DNA from: Vigna angularis
Taxonomy: Eukaryota; Streptophyta; Magnoliopsida; Fabales; Fabaceae
DNA: 64,000 bases
Assembly: GCF_016808095.1 (NCBI RefSeq)
Contig: NC_068970.1
Location: 41,513,630 to 41,577,629 of the forward strand
Direction of reading: 5' to 3'
The notes below the pieces were generated by a model. That model was not told the origin of the DNA, made no database searches, and worked only from the letters and a program-made list of their open reading frames with translations. Shown here one piece after another: positions 18,963 to 30,458 of this stretch (position 1 is the stretch's first letter; each line of letters begins with the position of its first letter). A program made the translations under genes and the position numbers.

Positions 18963-21177
18963 TGTAAGAACCGAGAATTTTAAAGATTTTGGAGTGGACA
19001 GGTGTTTGGGAATAATGGGACCGAATGATTTATATTAAAATAATATTAATATATAAAGGAAAATTTCAAATGTTCGTCCCATTTTCTGATATAACCATTT
19101 CTCTCCAAATCTTCTTCTCTCTTCTTTTCTCCTCCTTCTCTCTAAAAATCTCTCATCTTACTTCATCTAATTTTCAATCAGACCGAGCTTAAGTAATCTT
19201 GGAGTCAATAACATCCTTTTCCACCGATCAAAGTCTTGTTTAGAGCTGGTAAGTTTCGATTTCTTGAGCTCTTGTGAGATTCTGAAACTTTTTGACACAT
19301 GCAAGCCAAGTTTCTGGTTGCATGTGTTCATCAACTTCTTCTTCCCATTTCTGATCACATTTGGTGATCTATCCTCATCAATCAGTGAGCTATAGGTGTT
19401 CTTGGGATTTTCTGGAAGTGTGAGCAAATTTCTGGAAGGGTAGAAGATTTCGTTCGGTTAAGAGGTAAGGGAAACTAGTTAATTTAATTGTGATTTTCTA
19501 TGTATGAAATTACTTATTGGATGGTTGCATGTGTGTAACTTAAATGTTTGATTGAATTGTGTTGAATCTGTGAATGCTGAAACCTGTGAACTGGTTGGAG
19601 TCTCTCTGCATAAGTGTTTGGTCTGTTCTGATCTTAAGGAAGTGGGTATGCGAAATGAGAGTTTGGGGTTGGGAGTTGGGAGTGAAATCTGGTATGAGAC
19701 TCTTTGGGATGATGTTAGAATGATTTTAGGTACCTTTGGATAGGCGTAAATTGGTGAAGATAGTTGTTGATCATAATTTTGCAGTTATTCTACAGAATTA
19801 TGCAGATCGTCGAGTGTTATTCATTGACCTTTCGATTTTCTTCTTGTGTTCGGTCTTAACTGAGTTCTACTTCTATAGAGCTTTTCAATTAATGACCGAT
19901 GGGTCTTGTATTAGTATTATGTTTAGTCATAGCGATCAGTCTTAGTGGGGAGTGTGGTCACTTAGTAGCGATCGATCTTAGTGGGGTGTGGGGCCTCTTA
20001 GTAGCGATCGATCTTAGTAGGGTGTGTGGTCTCTTAGTAGCGATCGGTCTTAGTGGGGTGTGTGGTCTCTTAGTAGCGATCGATCTTAGTGGGGTGTGGG
20101 GCCTCTTAGTAGCGATCGGTCTTAGTGGGGAGTGTGTGGCCTCTTAGTAGCGATCGGTCTGGTACTAGCGTTCGATCTGGTACTAGCGCTCGGTCTCGTA
20201 TTTGTATTCGGTCTTAACTGCGTTCGGCCTCTCATGGGCCTTACCTGTTAATGACCGTTCGGTGATATTTTAGTAATCGGTATCAACTCTAAGTGTTCGG
20301 CCTAAGCCATAGGTGTTCGGCCTAAGCCATAAGCGTTCGGTCTAACTTAGTACTTGGTATGGTGGTAGTATTCGGTCATGTTGTGGTACTCGGAATCCTC
20401 TAGTTGTCGATCAGTAATAGTGCTCGACCTTCTCTTCAGCTGTATCTATTATTGACCGTTAGGTCCTGTTCTTTAGGTAGTGAGAGAACAATCGATCTCT
20501 AACATTCACAGGGTGTTCGGTATTGTTCATACATGTTTGGTGATTTCTGTTTGGTCCATATTTATATTTATTCCAGTGTGCTATTTTAATTAATGGTTCC
20601 AATTGCTTTGATGGCTGATGTATGCATTATCATAATGGTGTTAAATTGAAAGTATGGTATGATGTTCCAATTGGTATGAAAGAGAATTCCAAGGAGGAAT
20701 GTCTCAGTGATTGGTTATCAATGTGGTGGTAAAGTATGAATATGGACAACGAAATCCACGACGTTCATCCTGACATTCTAATGATTACCAAGTCTCAAGT
20801 AGAGATGGGTAAGTCATGTCGTGAGAATAGCAAGAGGCCCTAGTCTAACAGCCTTAGGTGAGGGATAACGGGCTAACCTCGTGCGACAGCTGATGGGTTT
20901 CGAGTTACTACACCCACGAGTGCACGAACGGCCAAAACTACATATTCATACAATCCGGATGGTCAAGTCAAGTGTTCGGTCATTGTCTGTAATGTATGGT
21001 TGTCATTGTATGCTTGAAATGCTCAGTTGACACATGCTTATGTATTTGTTTAATTTGCATGATTAGTGTAATCAATTAAATTATTCTAGCTTACCCTTGC
21101 TTTTCTGTGGCCTGTCTTTGTGTGTTTATTTCTCTTTTGTGATGATCACCTGATTGATTGACTACTTAACCAACACA
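18963..21177 (+). mobile_element. Solo LTR, Ty3-gypsy type, at a deletion junction
   Basis: Begins TGTAAGAACCGAGAATTT, typical of large plant gypsy LTRs, and ends near aaccaacaca. It is GC-richer than its surroundings, with many CG-containing ttcggtc/cgatcggt motifs, and has an internal tandem array at 19931-20148. No internal domain or second LTR is present, so I call it a solo LTR. Left of it is SIRE-like LTR sequence; right of it is SIRE-like gag. No 5-bp duplication is seen. The frames within it (19552-19743, 19736-19945, 19899-20147, and 19167-19427 minus) are chance. Confidence 0.65.
19931..20148 (+). repeat. Six tandem copies of a 36-bp unit
   Basis: The unit starts agcgatcgatcttagtgggg and ends ctcttagt, with six copies in a row and a partial seventh after 20148. 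Each unit holds a CGATCG or CGATCGG core. Since 36 is a multiple of 3, the array leaves one frame open as a 12-residue repeat (19899-20147), which I do not regard as a gene. Confidence 0.9.
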
Positions 21178-21510
21178 TTAGCCAAATTTACTCAGGGCAA
21201 AGAAAATCTTGATGTTATGTTAAGATCATCTGGAAGAGCTATTTACAGACAAGGTATTGGTTAGAAAACTGAAAGTAATAGGATAAACTCAAAGAAATTT
21301 ATTGATCTGAGTAAACCTACTACTAATGCATGCTTTTACTACAACACAATTGGTCATAATGTGAGAAATTGTTACTTTAGAAAAGTTGGAGTTCCAAAAG
21401 GAAAATATAAGTGGATTCCTAAGGAACAACCTTCTGCTACTAACAAGACAGGACCCAAATTCAAATGGGTACCAACGTCGAAATCATTTGATTGTTTTGC
21501 AGGAAAATAG
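21178..21510 (+). pseudogene. SIRE/Maximus-like gag C-terminus
   Basis: The frame opens LAKFTQGKENLD, the segment that precedes the nucleocapsid region in Maximus-type copia gag proteins. It runs into a zinc-knuckle remnant CFYYNTIGHNVRNC, where the second cysteine of CX2CX4HX4C is tyrosine, then GPKFKWVPTSK, a characteristic downstream motif of this lineage. There is an in-frame TAG at 21262 and a final TAG at 21508. The N-terminal two thirds of gag are missing, removed at the 21177 junction. The lost cysteine and the stop make a functional nucleocapsid unlikely. Gag normally packages the element RNA in cytoplasmic particles. Confidence 0.85.
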
Positions 21511-21994
21511 CAGCAACTGCAATACAACAACAGAACTCAAGGACAAACTACAAATAGAACAAATCACAAGTTCTTGAGTCACTGATTGTGGTAACTGTAA
21601 AAAACTCTTTCATGCATTATAAGCATTTATATGATTGATTGTTATATGCATGTTTGCTATATGCTGTTTGATTGATTGTTTTATGTGAAAACATTGTTAT
21701 GCGAATTTTAATCGATTATGTTATGAATTGAGTCGATTATAATCTCTAATTGTGTTTTTCTATTTTTGGTAACACTCTGTTAACGCATTAAGTCGACTTT
21801 GTTTTTAATGAAATCGATTAATAATCTTTGTTTTGAACTTTCTTATGATTTGAAAATTTAAATTGGGCCTGATCAAATCGTTGTTGTTCGCGCCCTTACA
21901 TATATGTTTGTATGCTCTGTATCTGTTTCATAGTTGTGACACACAAACCTTTATCTGTATCAAAGTGTCTTTGCACATTCCACTATTTCTGCAA
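21511..21994 (+). other. Gag to envelope-like junction, pol missing
   Basis: Where 3-4 kb of copia polyprotein is expected, fewer than 500 bp of non-coding sequence is present, with repeated tgattgattgtt and aatcgatta motifs. Protease, integrase and RT have been lost completely, whether before or after insertion. Confidence 0.6.
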
Positions 21995-23087
21995 ATGACC
22001 GCCTCATCTTCGCGTACCAGGAAAGTTCCTTCATCAGAAAGAAAGGCAAGTCCTTCAGGATGGATTAGTGACATCACTGCTAGAGAAAGGTTCATGGGTT
22101 GGAAAAGTGTAAAAGATGTTGCTCCACACAAATCAATTGAGTTATCTCTGTTCAAAAATGAAGGATTCATTTTTCCAGAAAAACTGGAGCGTCAAGGTCT
22201 ATCTACCTTCGTTCAGATGAAGGGTGACTACTATCCAGAACTTGTTGGAGTATTTTACAATAACATCAAAGTAGTTGATGACAACATCCACTCACGCGTA
22301 AAAGGGGTAGACATTGTTATCAACAATGATACTTGGCTACAGGTTACTGGACTCAAGGACGAAGGACGCATGTCACACCTACCCGACTGTCTGCAAAATA
22401 GGTGGACTAAGAAGACAAAAATGTTTAAAGACTGTATGAGGTATCCAGGGAGGTACAAGAAAGAAAAAGGATTTCTACATAGGTGGTTGGATAAAGAAGA
22501 GAAAATCATAGCATACATTATTGATTGGGTTTTGTTACCCGGAAGGTTTCATTATGATAAGTTGACATAAGAGGATCTATATCTGCTAAATGCAATAATG
22601 TTCAGGATACCAAAAAACTGGGTAGCTGTGTTCAAGAAACATATAATTGATGTTGGTAACAACAACAGGTGTAATCTCCCCTATGGTATGTTCATAAGCA
22701 AAATTGTCTCTTAGTAAAATTGCTCTTACCGGTGAAACCAAGATCACATGCTCTAGAAATAATGAAATTGGAAAAGTAACTCTAACATGCATTGGGTTAA
22801 AGAAAACTGCTCTAGGATGGATATTCTGTGATGTACAGAATTCAACCAATGATCAAGATGCATTATCGGATTCTGATGGTAAACAGTTTTTACTATCTCC
22901 TAAGTCTGAATTTGAAAAATTTGTGGTAAATAAGTTTGAGAAAGTCTCCAAAAGAGCTAGCATGATGAAGAAATGACTCATAAGAATGAATGAAAAAATG
23001 GACGAAATTATCAAGAATTATGCGGAAAGCTCCACATCAACAGAAGAATCAACTAATGAGGTTGAAGAGTCATCTGAAACAGATTAA
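21995..23087 (+). pseudogene. Envelope-like / putative plant transposon protein ORF
   Basis: This is the ORF found 3' of pol in SIRE-like copia elements and in other plant retroelements. It starts MTASSSRTRKV with a basic, serine-rich N-terminus. A conserved core (about residues 30-190, with YPELVGVFYNNI, a V-x-G-x-x-V segment and WLDKEEKIIAYIIDWVLLP) matches the family annotated as putative plant transposon protein. The C-terminal part is charged and helical, ending in a Glu/Ser-rich tail. An in-frame TAA at 22568, a +1 shift near 22703 and a TGA at 22974 break the frame, so it is a pseudogene of about 364 codons. No obvious signal peptide or transmembrane pair is left. The role of such proteins is unproven; calling them envelope is a positional analogy. 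Confidence 0.72.
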
Positions 23088-23154
23088 GGATCCTGTGATT
23101 ACAACTTTTAGGTTGTTTTGATTGTTTTAGTTTACTTTCTATGTTAAATGTACT

Positions 23155-23410
23155 TGAGAATTAAACTGTAAAATAATTCTAGAGGGCTTAATTGATCCCT
23201 CTCATAATCTTCTATTTATAAAAATAAATTAACACAATATAATCATGATAAATAGGGTAACATAGACACAATATAATTATGATAAATAGGGTAACCTAGA
23301 CACAATATAATCATGATAAATAGGGTAACCCTAGACACAATATAATCATGATAAATAGGGTAACCCTAGACACAATATAATCATGATAAATAGGATAAAT
23401 ATTCTAAACA
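23155..23410 (-). repeat. Copia-type 3' LTR (minus strand)
   Basis: On the plus strand it begins TGAGAATTAAACTG and ends AATATTCTAAACA; on the minus strand, TGTTTAGAATATT...TCTCA. It contains a five-unit tandem repeat of about 35 bp (23231-23400; unit core aatcatgataaataggg), so most of the LTR is an array. Confidence 0.9.
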
Positions 23411-24621
23411 CTCCCCCTCAAGCTGGAGCATACAAATTGTATGTGCCAAGCTTGGAATAAATAAACTCAATCCAACCAAATCAACTTGTCTAAAATGTCG
23501 AGACAATAGACGTGGTAACTTTGGCTCCGAGCAAGATGCACATATGCTTCAGATCATCAAGAGAGAATGTCTATAAACCAAATTAGACTCACAAACAAGC
23601 GTAACCAAAGATACTCCTCATAAGCTTATGGAGAATAATATTGGACAACCACGAAACTTCATCTAGCATCATGAACCTTCAAGTAGGGTGACTTTGACAA
23701 AGTTGATTTCCATCAAAAGTGAATGTTGAGTGGTAGACAATGACAAATTGCAGAGACTGGATTTCCATCAAATAAGGATGGGGCCTGCATGGCTAAAAGC
23801 GAAAAAAATATAGGGACTACTATTTCTGTCTAGTTGGGGCCTGTAGTGGCTGAAAGCGACAAAACTGCAGGGACTGCCATCTCTGACTAATTGGGGCCTG
23901 CACTGGCTGAAAGCAGGGACTATCATCTCTGACTAGTTGGGGTCTCTGACTAGTGGCTGGAAACATACTCCCCCTTACTGCAGGGACTAAATTGCCATTA
24001 CTGATTGATGGGGCCTGCAGGGACTAAATTGTCATCATTGACTGATAGAGCCTGCAGGGACTAAATTGTCATCAAGTAAGGATGGGGCCTGCAGTGGACA
24101 AAAACATACTTCAGGGACTAAACTGCCATCATTGACTGATGGGGGTCTGTAGTGACTGAAACATACTCTCCCTCACGACGAACGACGAAAACTGTGAAAG
24201 TGGAATGTCATAATGGTCTCCTTTATTCATCAAAGTACCACTAGGAACCATGGTGTGATTGTGTTGAGAACTGTAAGGATGACAGATTCGAGGAACAAAG
24301 ATTGAGACTTATGATGACATTAAAGGCCAAAGATAGGTTGGAGGTCCAAAGGTTTTGTGCTAGACTTCTCCGAAATGGTGATACTTAGCACTGTATCACA
24401 AGAACTACGGGTTAAACAAACTAGACTCAGGCCCAAGGAGAAAGTGACCAATAACGATTGAAGAAAAAAGTGACGGAATGGCGTCAAGAGCGGTTTGCTG
24501 ACTTTGACATCAGGAACCAAGGACGTATATGGACTCAACATGATTCGGTGAGTCAAACAATGATGAAACAGAGATCTGAAGGACTTTGGGTTCCAAAACA
24601 ACCAAAGGAGAAAACCCTAGG
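23411..24621 (-). other. Copia-type internal DNA with imperfect tandem array
   Basis: From about 23735 to 24165 a unit of roughly 45-55 bp recurs imperfectly about eight times; its core is gcagggactaaattgccatca followed by ggggcctgcag. I find no conserved protein. The short frames 24320-24601, 24458-24652, 24510-24752 and 24586-24780 overlap one another and are rejected. Confidence 0.7.
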
Positions 24622-24626
24622 TCTGA

Positions 24627-25505
24627 TGATGGACAAACGCCCGAGAAGCTGACGACCGAAGCTGTGCGAGCTCGATTCGGACTCCTCGAAGCTTCTCCGA
24701 CGAGTGAAGACGCAGCGGAAATGGACAAAAACTCGAAGAAGAACAAAAACATAAGGTTAAACTCGAATAGAAAACCCTAAAATCATGAACGAACCCTAGA
24801 AAAGAGGGAAAACTCAAAATGAACCGATTAATCGGTTCAAACATAAGATTGGAGGAAAACAATTGGTGAAAAGTCTGGATCGAAGGTGAAACAAGGTTTT
24901 AATCGGTGGAAATCAAAAGAAATGGTGAAGATGAGGTGCAAATATGGAAGGAGATGTATATTCATGAAGAGGAATGAAACTTACGGAGGAAGAGACGTGG
25001 ATCTGTGAAGATAGAAATGGAGTAGAGGCTTACTGTGATGATGATGCGTTTGAGAGGGAGAAACCCTAGCAGATGAGGTTTCTTCGAAATGGAAAATGAG
25101 AGAAATGTGGATGCGAGAGTGGGAAAATGGAAAGTGATGCGTTCGACAGAGAACGCGTGGCTGAAGAGCGCTGATGCAAGGAAGCTGGAGACGTACTGGC
25201 AGCTGACGCGTGCCAGATGTGGCAGTGGAGGCTCAGCGTGGAAATGAAAGAGAAGCACCGTGAAGTTTGAAGAAATGGAAGAATGAGAGTGTGCTTGGAA
25301 GGTGGCTAGAGGGAGTCTTTGGACTCTCTAGCCTGACTTTCAAGAGAGAATTGTTTCTATTTCAGAAAACTTAATTCTCATTAATCTCAAAAAGTGCTAA
25401 TACAAGAGAGGAGTTGGGTATTTATAGTAACCCATGCTCCTTAAGAGCTAAGCTAGGAAAAGTAAAAAATACAAAAGAAGGACTACGTCAAGGAGGATTC
25501 CATCA
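24627..25505 (-). repeat. Gag-only element 3' LTR
   Basis: Runs TGATGGACAAACGCC to GAGGATTCCATCA on the plus strand. The end sequences TGATGG/CCATCA form a 6-bp terminal inversion, longer than the usual TG/CA. The frames 24617-24862 and 24962-25258 (minus) recur in the right LTR and are LTR sequence, not genes. Confidence 0.94.
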
Positions 25506-25507
25506 TG

Positions 25508-25604
25508 CCCTCCCTCTTAAGAAAAGATTTGTCCTCAAATCTGGCAATCGCCTTATGAAGAAGCTCCACACAATCTTTGGGAGCATGGCCATCTTGGAGT
25601 GGCC
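25508..25604 (-). other. Polypurine tract and polyprotein tail remnant
   Basis: On the minus strand this reads into AAGAGGGAGGGCA immediately before the 3' LTR. The preceding codons (FEDKSFLKREG) resemble the C-terminal end of a gypsy polyprotein (EDK/EDE-x-F motif), as if pol had been deleted leaving only its last codons beside the purine tract. Confidence 0.5.
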
Positions 25605-26639
25605 TTATTCTTTTAGATCTAGTTTTCTTCGTCCTGGATCAAACACGAATCTGCAATACACATCAAATATATCTTCGGTTAATATCAATCCAAGAAAGAA
25701 TTTTTCTTTAAAAACAAGAGAATAAGAACTTCTAATACTTTGATTAGTAATTTTTAAAAATTTTAGAAGTCCAAATTCAATTTTATCTTGAGTTAATTGT
25801 TTTCTTAAAGATAACAATAACTCAAGATTTGAATTGTCATATTTTGAAAATGTTTTCATGACAATTGGTTTGGCTTTCATGACAGTTGGTTTGAAAGAGA
25901 AGTCAAAAATTGAAAAGTAATCAATTATTGGAAAAGAAGTTAAGATTTGGAAACCTTCCCTTTTAGGTTCCATAGTCTTTGAAAGAATAGGATTTGTCAT
26001 CAGTAACAATTTCTCCTTTTCTTTCTTCTCTCTTTCTTGCCTTTCTCTCTTTTCTTCTTTTCTCTCTTCTTCTCTTCTTAATTCCTCTCTTCTTCTCTCT
26101 TCTCTTTTCTCTATTTGTTCTCTCTCTCTCTTCTCTTCTTCTTTCCTTTCTTCCTTTTCTTTTCTCTCAATCTCTCTTTCTCTTTTCTTATCCTTGATCT
26201 CCTTAAGTCTTGCCCCAAATTCTAATTCTCTACGAAGAAACCCATGATCATTTAAACTCTCAAGAAATAATTTTCCATCATCAATGCAATCCCTAATTAG
26301 TTCTAGGTTTCTTTTAATGCTTGAAGGCAAAAACTTTCTTCTCATGCAAGCTTTTAAATCATGCCAATCACGTATTGAGGACTTTCTACCTTTCCTAACA
26401 TGATATTGTCTTTCATCCCACCACTCACTTGCATGCTCTTCTAACTTAGAGAGATATATACTAAGAACATAATATTCACTCTCTTCACAAAACCAAGGAT
26501 TTATTTTATCAATTTCTTTTTCCCAAGCTAGATATGTTAATGCACCTATGTCTTTACCAAAGAATGGAAGATTCCTAGCTTGTTTAAACATTTCATCAAC
26601 TTTATCTAACCTAGAAGACCTATATGAACCATAAGACAT
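25605..26639 (-). CDS. Gypsy-type Gag protein of non-autonomous element
   Basis: A 344-codon frame from ATG 26639 to a stop at 25605-25607; an upstream extension exists only with a TTG start and is ignored. Residues about 10-110 form a retrotransposon Gag core: YLAWEKEIDKI, then L..HASEWWDERQYHVRKG, then IRDWHDLKACMRRKFLPSS, the W-W-LK-M-R-KF-P pattern of Ty3-gypsy capsid domains. A long Arg/Lys/Glu-rich coiled-coil-like stretch follows (about residues 145-220), then a less charged C-terminus. No zinc knuckle is visible and no enzyme follows. The frame is intact over its length, suggesting recent function or recent arrival. Gag would form the cytoplasmic particle, with enzymes supplied by a helper. 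Confidence 0.72.
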   Translation of the reverse strand: MSYGSYRSSRLDKVDEMFKQARNLPFFGKDIGALTYLAWEKEIDKINPWFCEESEYYVLSIYLSKLEEHASEWWDERQYHVRKGRKSSIRDWHDLKACMRRKFLPSSIKRNLELIRDCIDDGKLFLESLNDHGFLRRELEFGARLKEIKDKKREREIERKEKEERKEEEKREREQIEKREERRREELRREEERKEEKRERQEREKKEKEKLLLMTNPILSKTMEPKREGFQILTSFPIIDYFSIFDFSFKPTVMKAKPIVMKTFSKYDNSNLELLLSLRKQLTQDKIEFGLLKFLKITNQSIRSSYSLVFKEKFFLGLILTEDIFDVYCRFVFDPGRRKLDLKE

Positions 26640-29600
26640 CTTTATTTTTAAAAGTTTTCTTAATCTAAAGGGTTCAAAACTTTCACTTAGACAAGTCCCA
26701 GGTAAGAGAGGTGAGCTAAAGAGCTGCTTAAGTACCAAGTCTTGCCTTGCCAGAAATGTCTTAGGCTACTAACTAATTACCCCTTAAACTAAAATCACCT
26801 TTAGAAACAAAGTACACAACTCAAACAATCACAAACAATTAAGCACAATCAAAAGACTAGACACTCGGACTCTAATGTGATAAGGCTTAGAGTTTAATCC
26901 CTTTTAGCCTAAATCACCCCTAAACGTGAAACACAAAATCAAACAAACACAACACTTAAGAATCCAGCGGACTCTAATGACCCCTACGAGAAACACAAAT
27001 CAAATCACACATTCAATATTAAAGTCTACTCCTATGGTGAGCCTTGTAGCTTTGGCTAACAAGACACACTCACCTGTCTATCTATGCTAAAATTAAAGCA
27101 AGTAAAGTTGCCAAGAGTTTGAAAGAGCACCAAGGACTCTTCCAAAGAACTTGGACTTTATAAAAGGCCCTTTTACAAAACAAAAGCTAAAGCCAACAGT
27201 GGCTAACACAAGCCAATTAGAAACAAAATTGAAACTAAAAGAAAGCTATAGCCTATCAGCCTATTACACATCAAATGGAACAAAACATTACAAAACATGC
27301 ATGCTGCCAAGGTCTGGTCTTGGTTTAGCTACAGTCACTTTTGATGCCAAATCCTTGTGCTACAAACACGTACATTGATGTTGCTGTTTTGGGCAGCTTT
27401 GGCTCCCTTTTCTAGCTTCTGGATTCTACTCTCTTTGGATCTGATTCACCACTCCTGCAAAACAGTATATAACAACATGTGGATTAGGGAACCTGATGCA
27501 AACAAATTACAAGAAGAGATACACAACAATTTAAAATCTTCCCTTTAGTTCAGAAGACAGCTGCTAGCCTGCTCCAGCTACACTTTTGCTCAATTTTGTT
27601 GCTTCTTGACAGCTTTTGGAATCAATGCTTTGGAATCTCAATATAAAAGATTCTTCCCCTTTCTCCTAGTCTCATGCACTTGATGCAGCTATATAAATTT
27701 CTTTTTTGCTCTCAAATGACAAACTGCAATCAAATATTCACACTCAATTCAGCAGATGATGTAATTCACAATGAGCAATTTAAATCCAAAACAGTTTAAA
27801 CATTCAGAAGCAATTAAACTAGATAACTCCCTTTAGTTCAGATAGCTTTCACATGAAGTGCTTAGGTTGCTGTTTTCTCAGTAATTTCCTGCTCAAGTTA
27901 AACTATCAACAAATCAGTTCTGCACACACCAAAATCAAACCAGATTCTATTAGACACATGCAAATGGTCCTTATACCAGATTCAAAGAAATGTAAAATCG
28001 AAGCTGAAACCAAACTGATTAAACAACCACCCAGTCTAATCAAAATCAGATTAATCCAATGCAATGCAGAACAATTCCAATTCAGAATTCAGATGGGTTA
28101 ATCCTAGTGTACAAAAACTGTCATACCAGATTCAACATTATAGCAAGAATATTTCAACCAAAACAAAAACAATTTAAGGTGAAAGAAACTCCCTTCACTT
28201 CAACACTCCCACGTGAATTGCTTCTGCTTCTGGTTGCTCATTCTAAACTAATATCAACTCCTATTGGACACCCTGCACTGGTTCATTTCTGCATACAAAA
28301 TCAAACCACAATCCAGCAAATACAAATAGGAATGGACATTAACCAGATGCAATGGATGTAATTCAATCAATCTGAACAAAACTGAAATCTGCATGTGATT
28401 AATACCAGAAACATATTTTCTATATGCATTTGGAAAAATGATCTCAACAAAGAAAGAATGATGGTGCTAATAAGAACTCAACAGATTTCAACAATTGTAA
28501 GCAAACCATGAAATCAGTAATCACATTCAGACATATAATATCTCAATGATTTCAGCAAACAATTTATAAGCCAAAATGAATGCAATGTCAGTTTAAGCAA
28601 ATCACAACTGCTCCAATCTAATTGATCCAATTTCTTTTCTACACTCAGGCTTCACTTTGAAAACTTAAAGCACTCAAAATGGAAAGGTTTGGAAGGGAGA
28701 TTCTCCCTTGGTAGTACAAGCTGGAAAGTCTTTTAGACTACCACCACCTAAGATGCTACCAAGCACACAAACCTTCTTTCAATTTCCAGAAACCAGAGTG
28801 TAACAACTTCTCAAACAGGCAGAGGCTAGACAATGCAAAGTGATATGCAGAACATAGTAAGACAGCCACAAAACAATGACAGCAGAACAGATCTATTGCT
28901 TAAGACAACTCTAGATCAGATGAATAAAGCAAGTAAAAGCTTCAAATTAAGATCAGCAGAATAGATTGCACATGTGATAGACAAAACCAGAGTTATCAAC
29001 CAAGACAAGCAAGAAACAAAGCTTTGAATAATGTGAGCATTCAAATAGAACCTAAGGAATAGAACTAGAACAGATTAGTAAAGCAAGAAAAGGGACTTAA
29101 GTTGAACCAATACTGAACAGATTTGATTTATAAATTGGCATACCAAACTGTTTGACATTGTGCCTCAGAGAAACTTGTTTTATTTCTCATATTTGATGTT
29201 CTGAATTAGAGGCAACTATTGTGAATTGCACTAAGTCCTTCAACTCTTTTTTTTTTAACAGTAGGATTAATCCTTAATTGCTTCAAATGTTATTGACTTA
29301 CAACTCTTGCTACAATCCACAATAGACTAAGATCAATGCAGCTTACAAATCAGCACTTTACTTGTATCAGATTAATGGTTCAACTTAATAAAAAGAAAAG
29401 ACATAATTGGTTTCATTGATAACTTTTGACTCTAGCATCAAATTTCACTTTTAACCAAAACTGTAGAAATTGAACTTGAATAACAAAACAACAAACACAA
29501 ATGACTCTTGAATATGATTGAACTAGAAGCTTAGCAATGAACTAATACCAAGCAGAACAAACACACACTCAAAACATTAACACAGACTTCAAAGAAAAAC

Positions 29601-30458
29601 CAGTTCGGTGTAGCTGGCCAAATCACAAATCTGTTGATTAATCAATGTGCAACCGAGCTAGGCTGAGCCTTTCATTGCTCACTTGGTATGCACTTGTTAT
29701 TGATTAGGCAGAAACCAAGCAAAGCTATCATTAAACAGATTCAAGAACATGAGATTCATTATCTCTACCACTGAAATCTGCCACCAAGCTCATTTATCTA
29801 AATGTCATAGCTTATATACGGTGAACAGAACTTACTCAGTGCAAGCAACACAAATGAATCACAAAACACAAGCATCAGCTAGTTAAACTCGAATTAAACT
29901 GACAATTAAAACAATGCACAAGACTAGAACATGACAGAAATGTGATTTTCAAATGAAAAGACTCAAACCAATACTTGCACCGAAATAAAATGATAATAAG
30001 ACTAAAAAATAATGACTCAAGCATAGATTAAACACACAGATGCACCGAATCACAATATAGAACTCAAAACAAGACAAAAACAAGATGAATCAACATAAGA
30101 CATACCGAAACAACGCAAGACAGTTAAACGCATGTGTTGAACAACGCGGAAGGAGAAGAAAATTCAACATAGACGTGAAACAGTGAGAACAAAATCGAAA
30201 CAACACAAACAATGAATAAAATAGGGAGGCAAAACAAACTTAACTCAGAAATTGAAGGAAACTCAGAACAGAAACAATGAACGAAACATAAACGCTAAAA
30301 TGAAAGAAGTTAAACGCACAGCGTTAAACCAGAACACAAAGACAAACACAGATTACAACAAATCAACACAAAATACTCAGAATCAAGACAAAGCGAAAAG
30401 ACGCAAGGAAAGTGATACTTATCTTCGAAGCGTGTTCGACCTTTCTCTAAATACCACT
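26640..30458 (-). other. Long non-coding interior of the gag-only element
   Basis: Nearly 3.8 kb of A-rich (plus strand) sequence lies between the 5' LTR and gag. Frames here (27151-27378, 27853-28101, 28059-28361, 30252-30461) are unlike known proteins. In LARD-like elements such a stretch is leader RNA. At the 30458 edge the minus strand reads AGTGGTATTTAGAG, a degenerate tRNA-Met primer site. Confidence 0.6.

Noticed and set aside
19899..20147. 82-residue frame with a 12-residue repeat
   Set aside because: Produced by the 36-bp tandem array inside a solo LTR; no independent evidence of a gene.
19931..20148. CRISPR-like array
   Set aside because: Units are contiguous with no variable spacers, in a plant LTR; it is a tandem repeat.
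24617..25258. Minus-strand frames with near copies at 30419-31090
   Set aside because: The duplication reflects the two LTRs of the gag-only element, not paralogous genes.
25994..26197. 67-residue Leu/Phe/Ser-rich plus-strand frame resembling a membrane protein
   Set aside because: It is the antisense of the Lys/Glu-rich tract of the gag gene.
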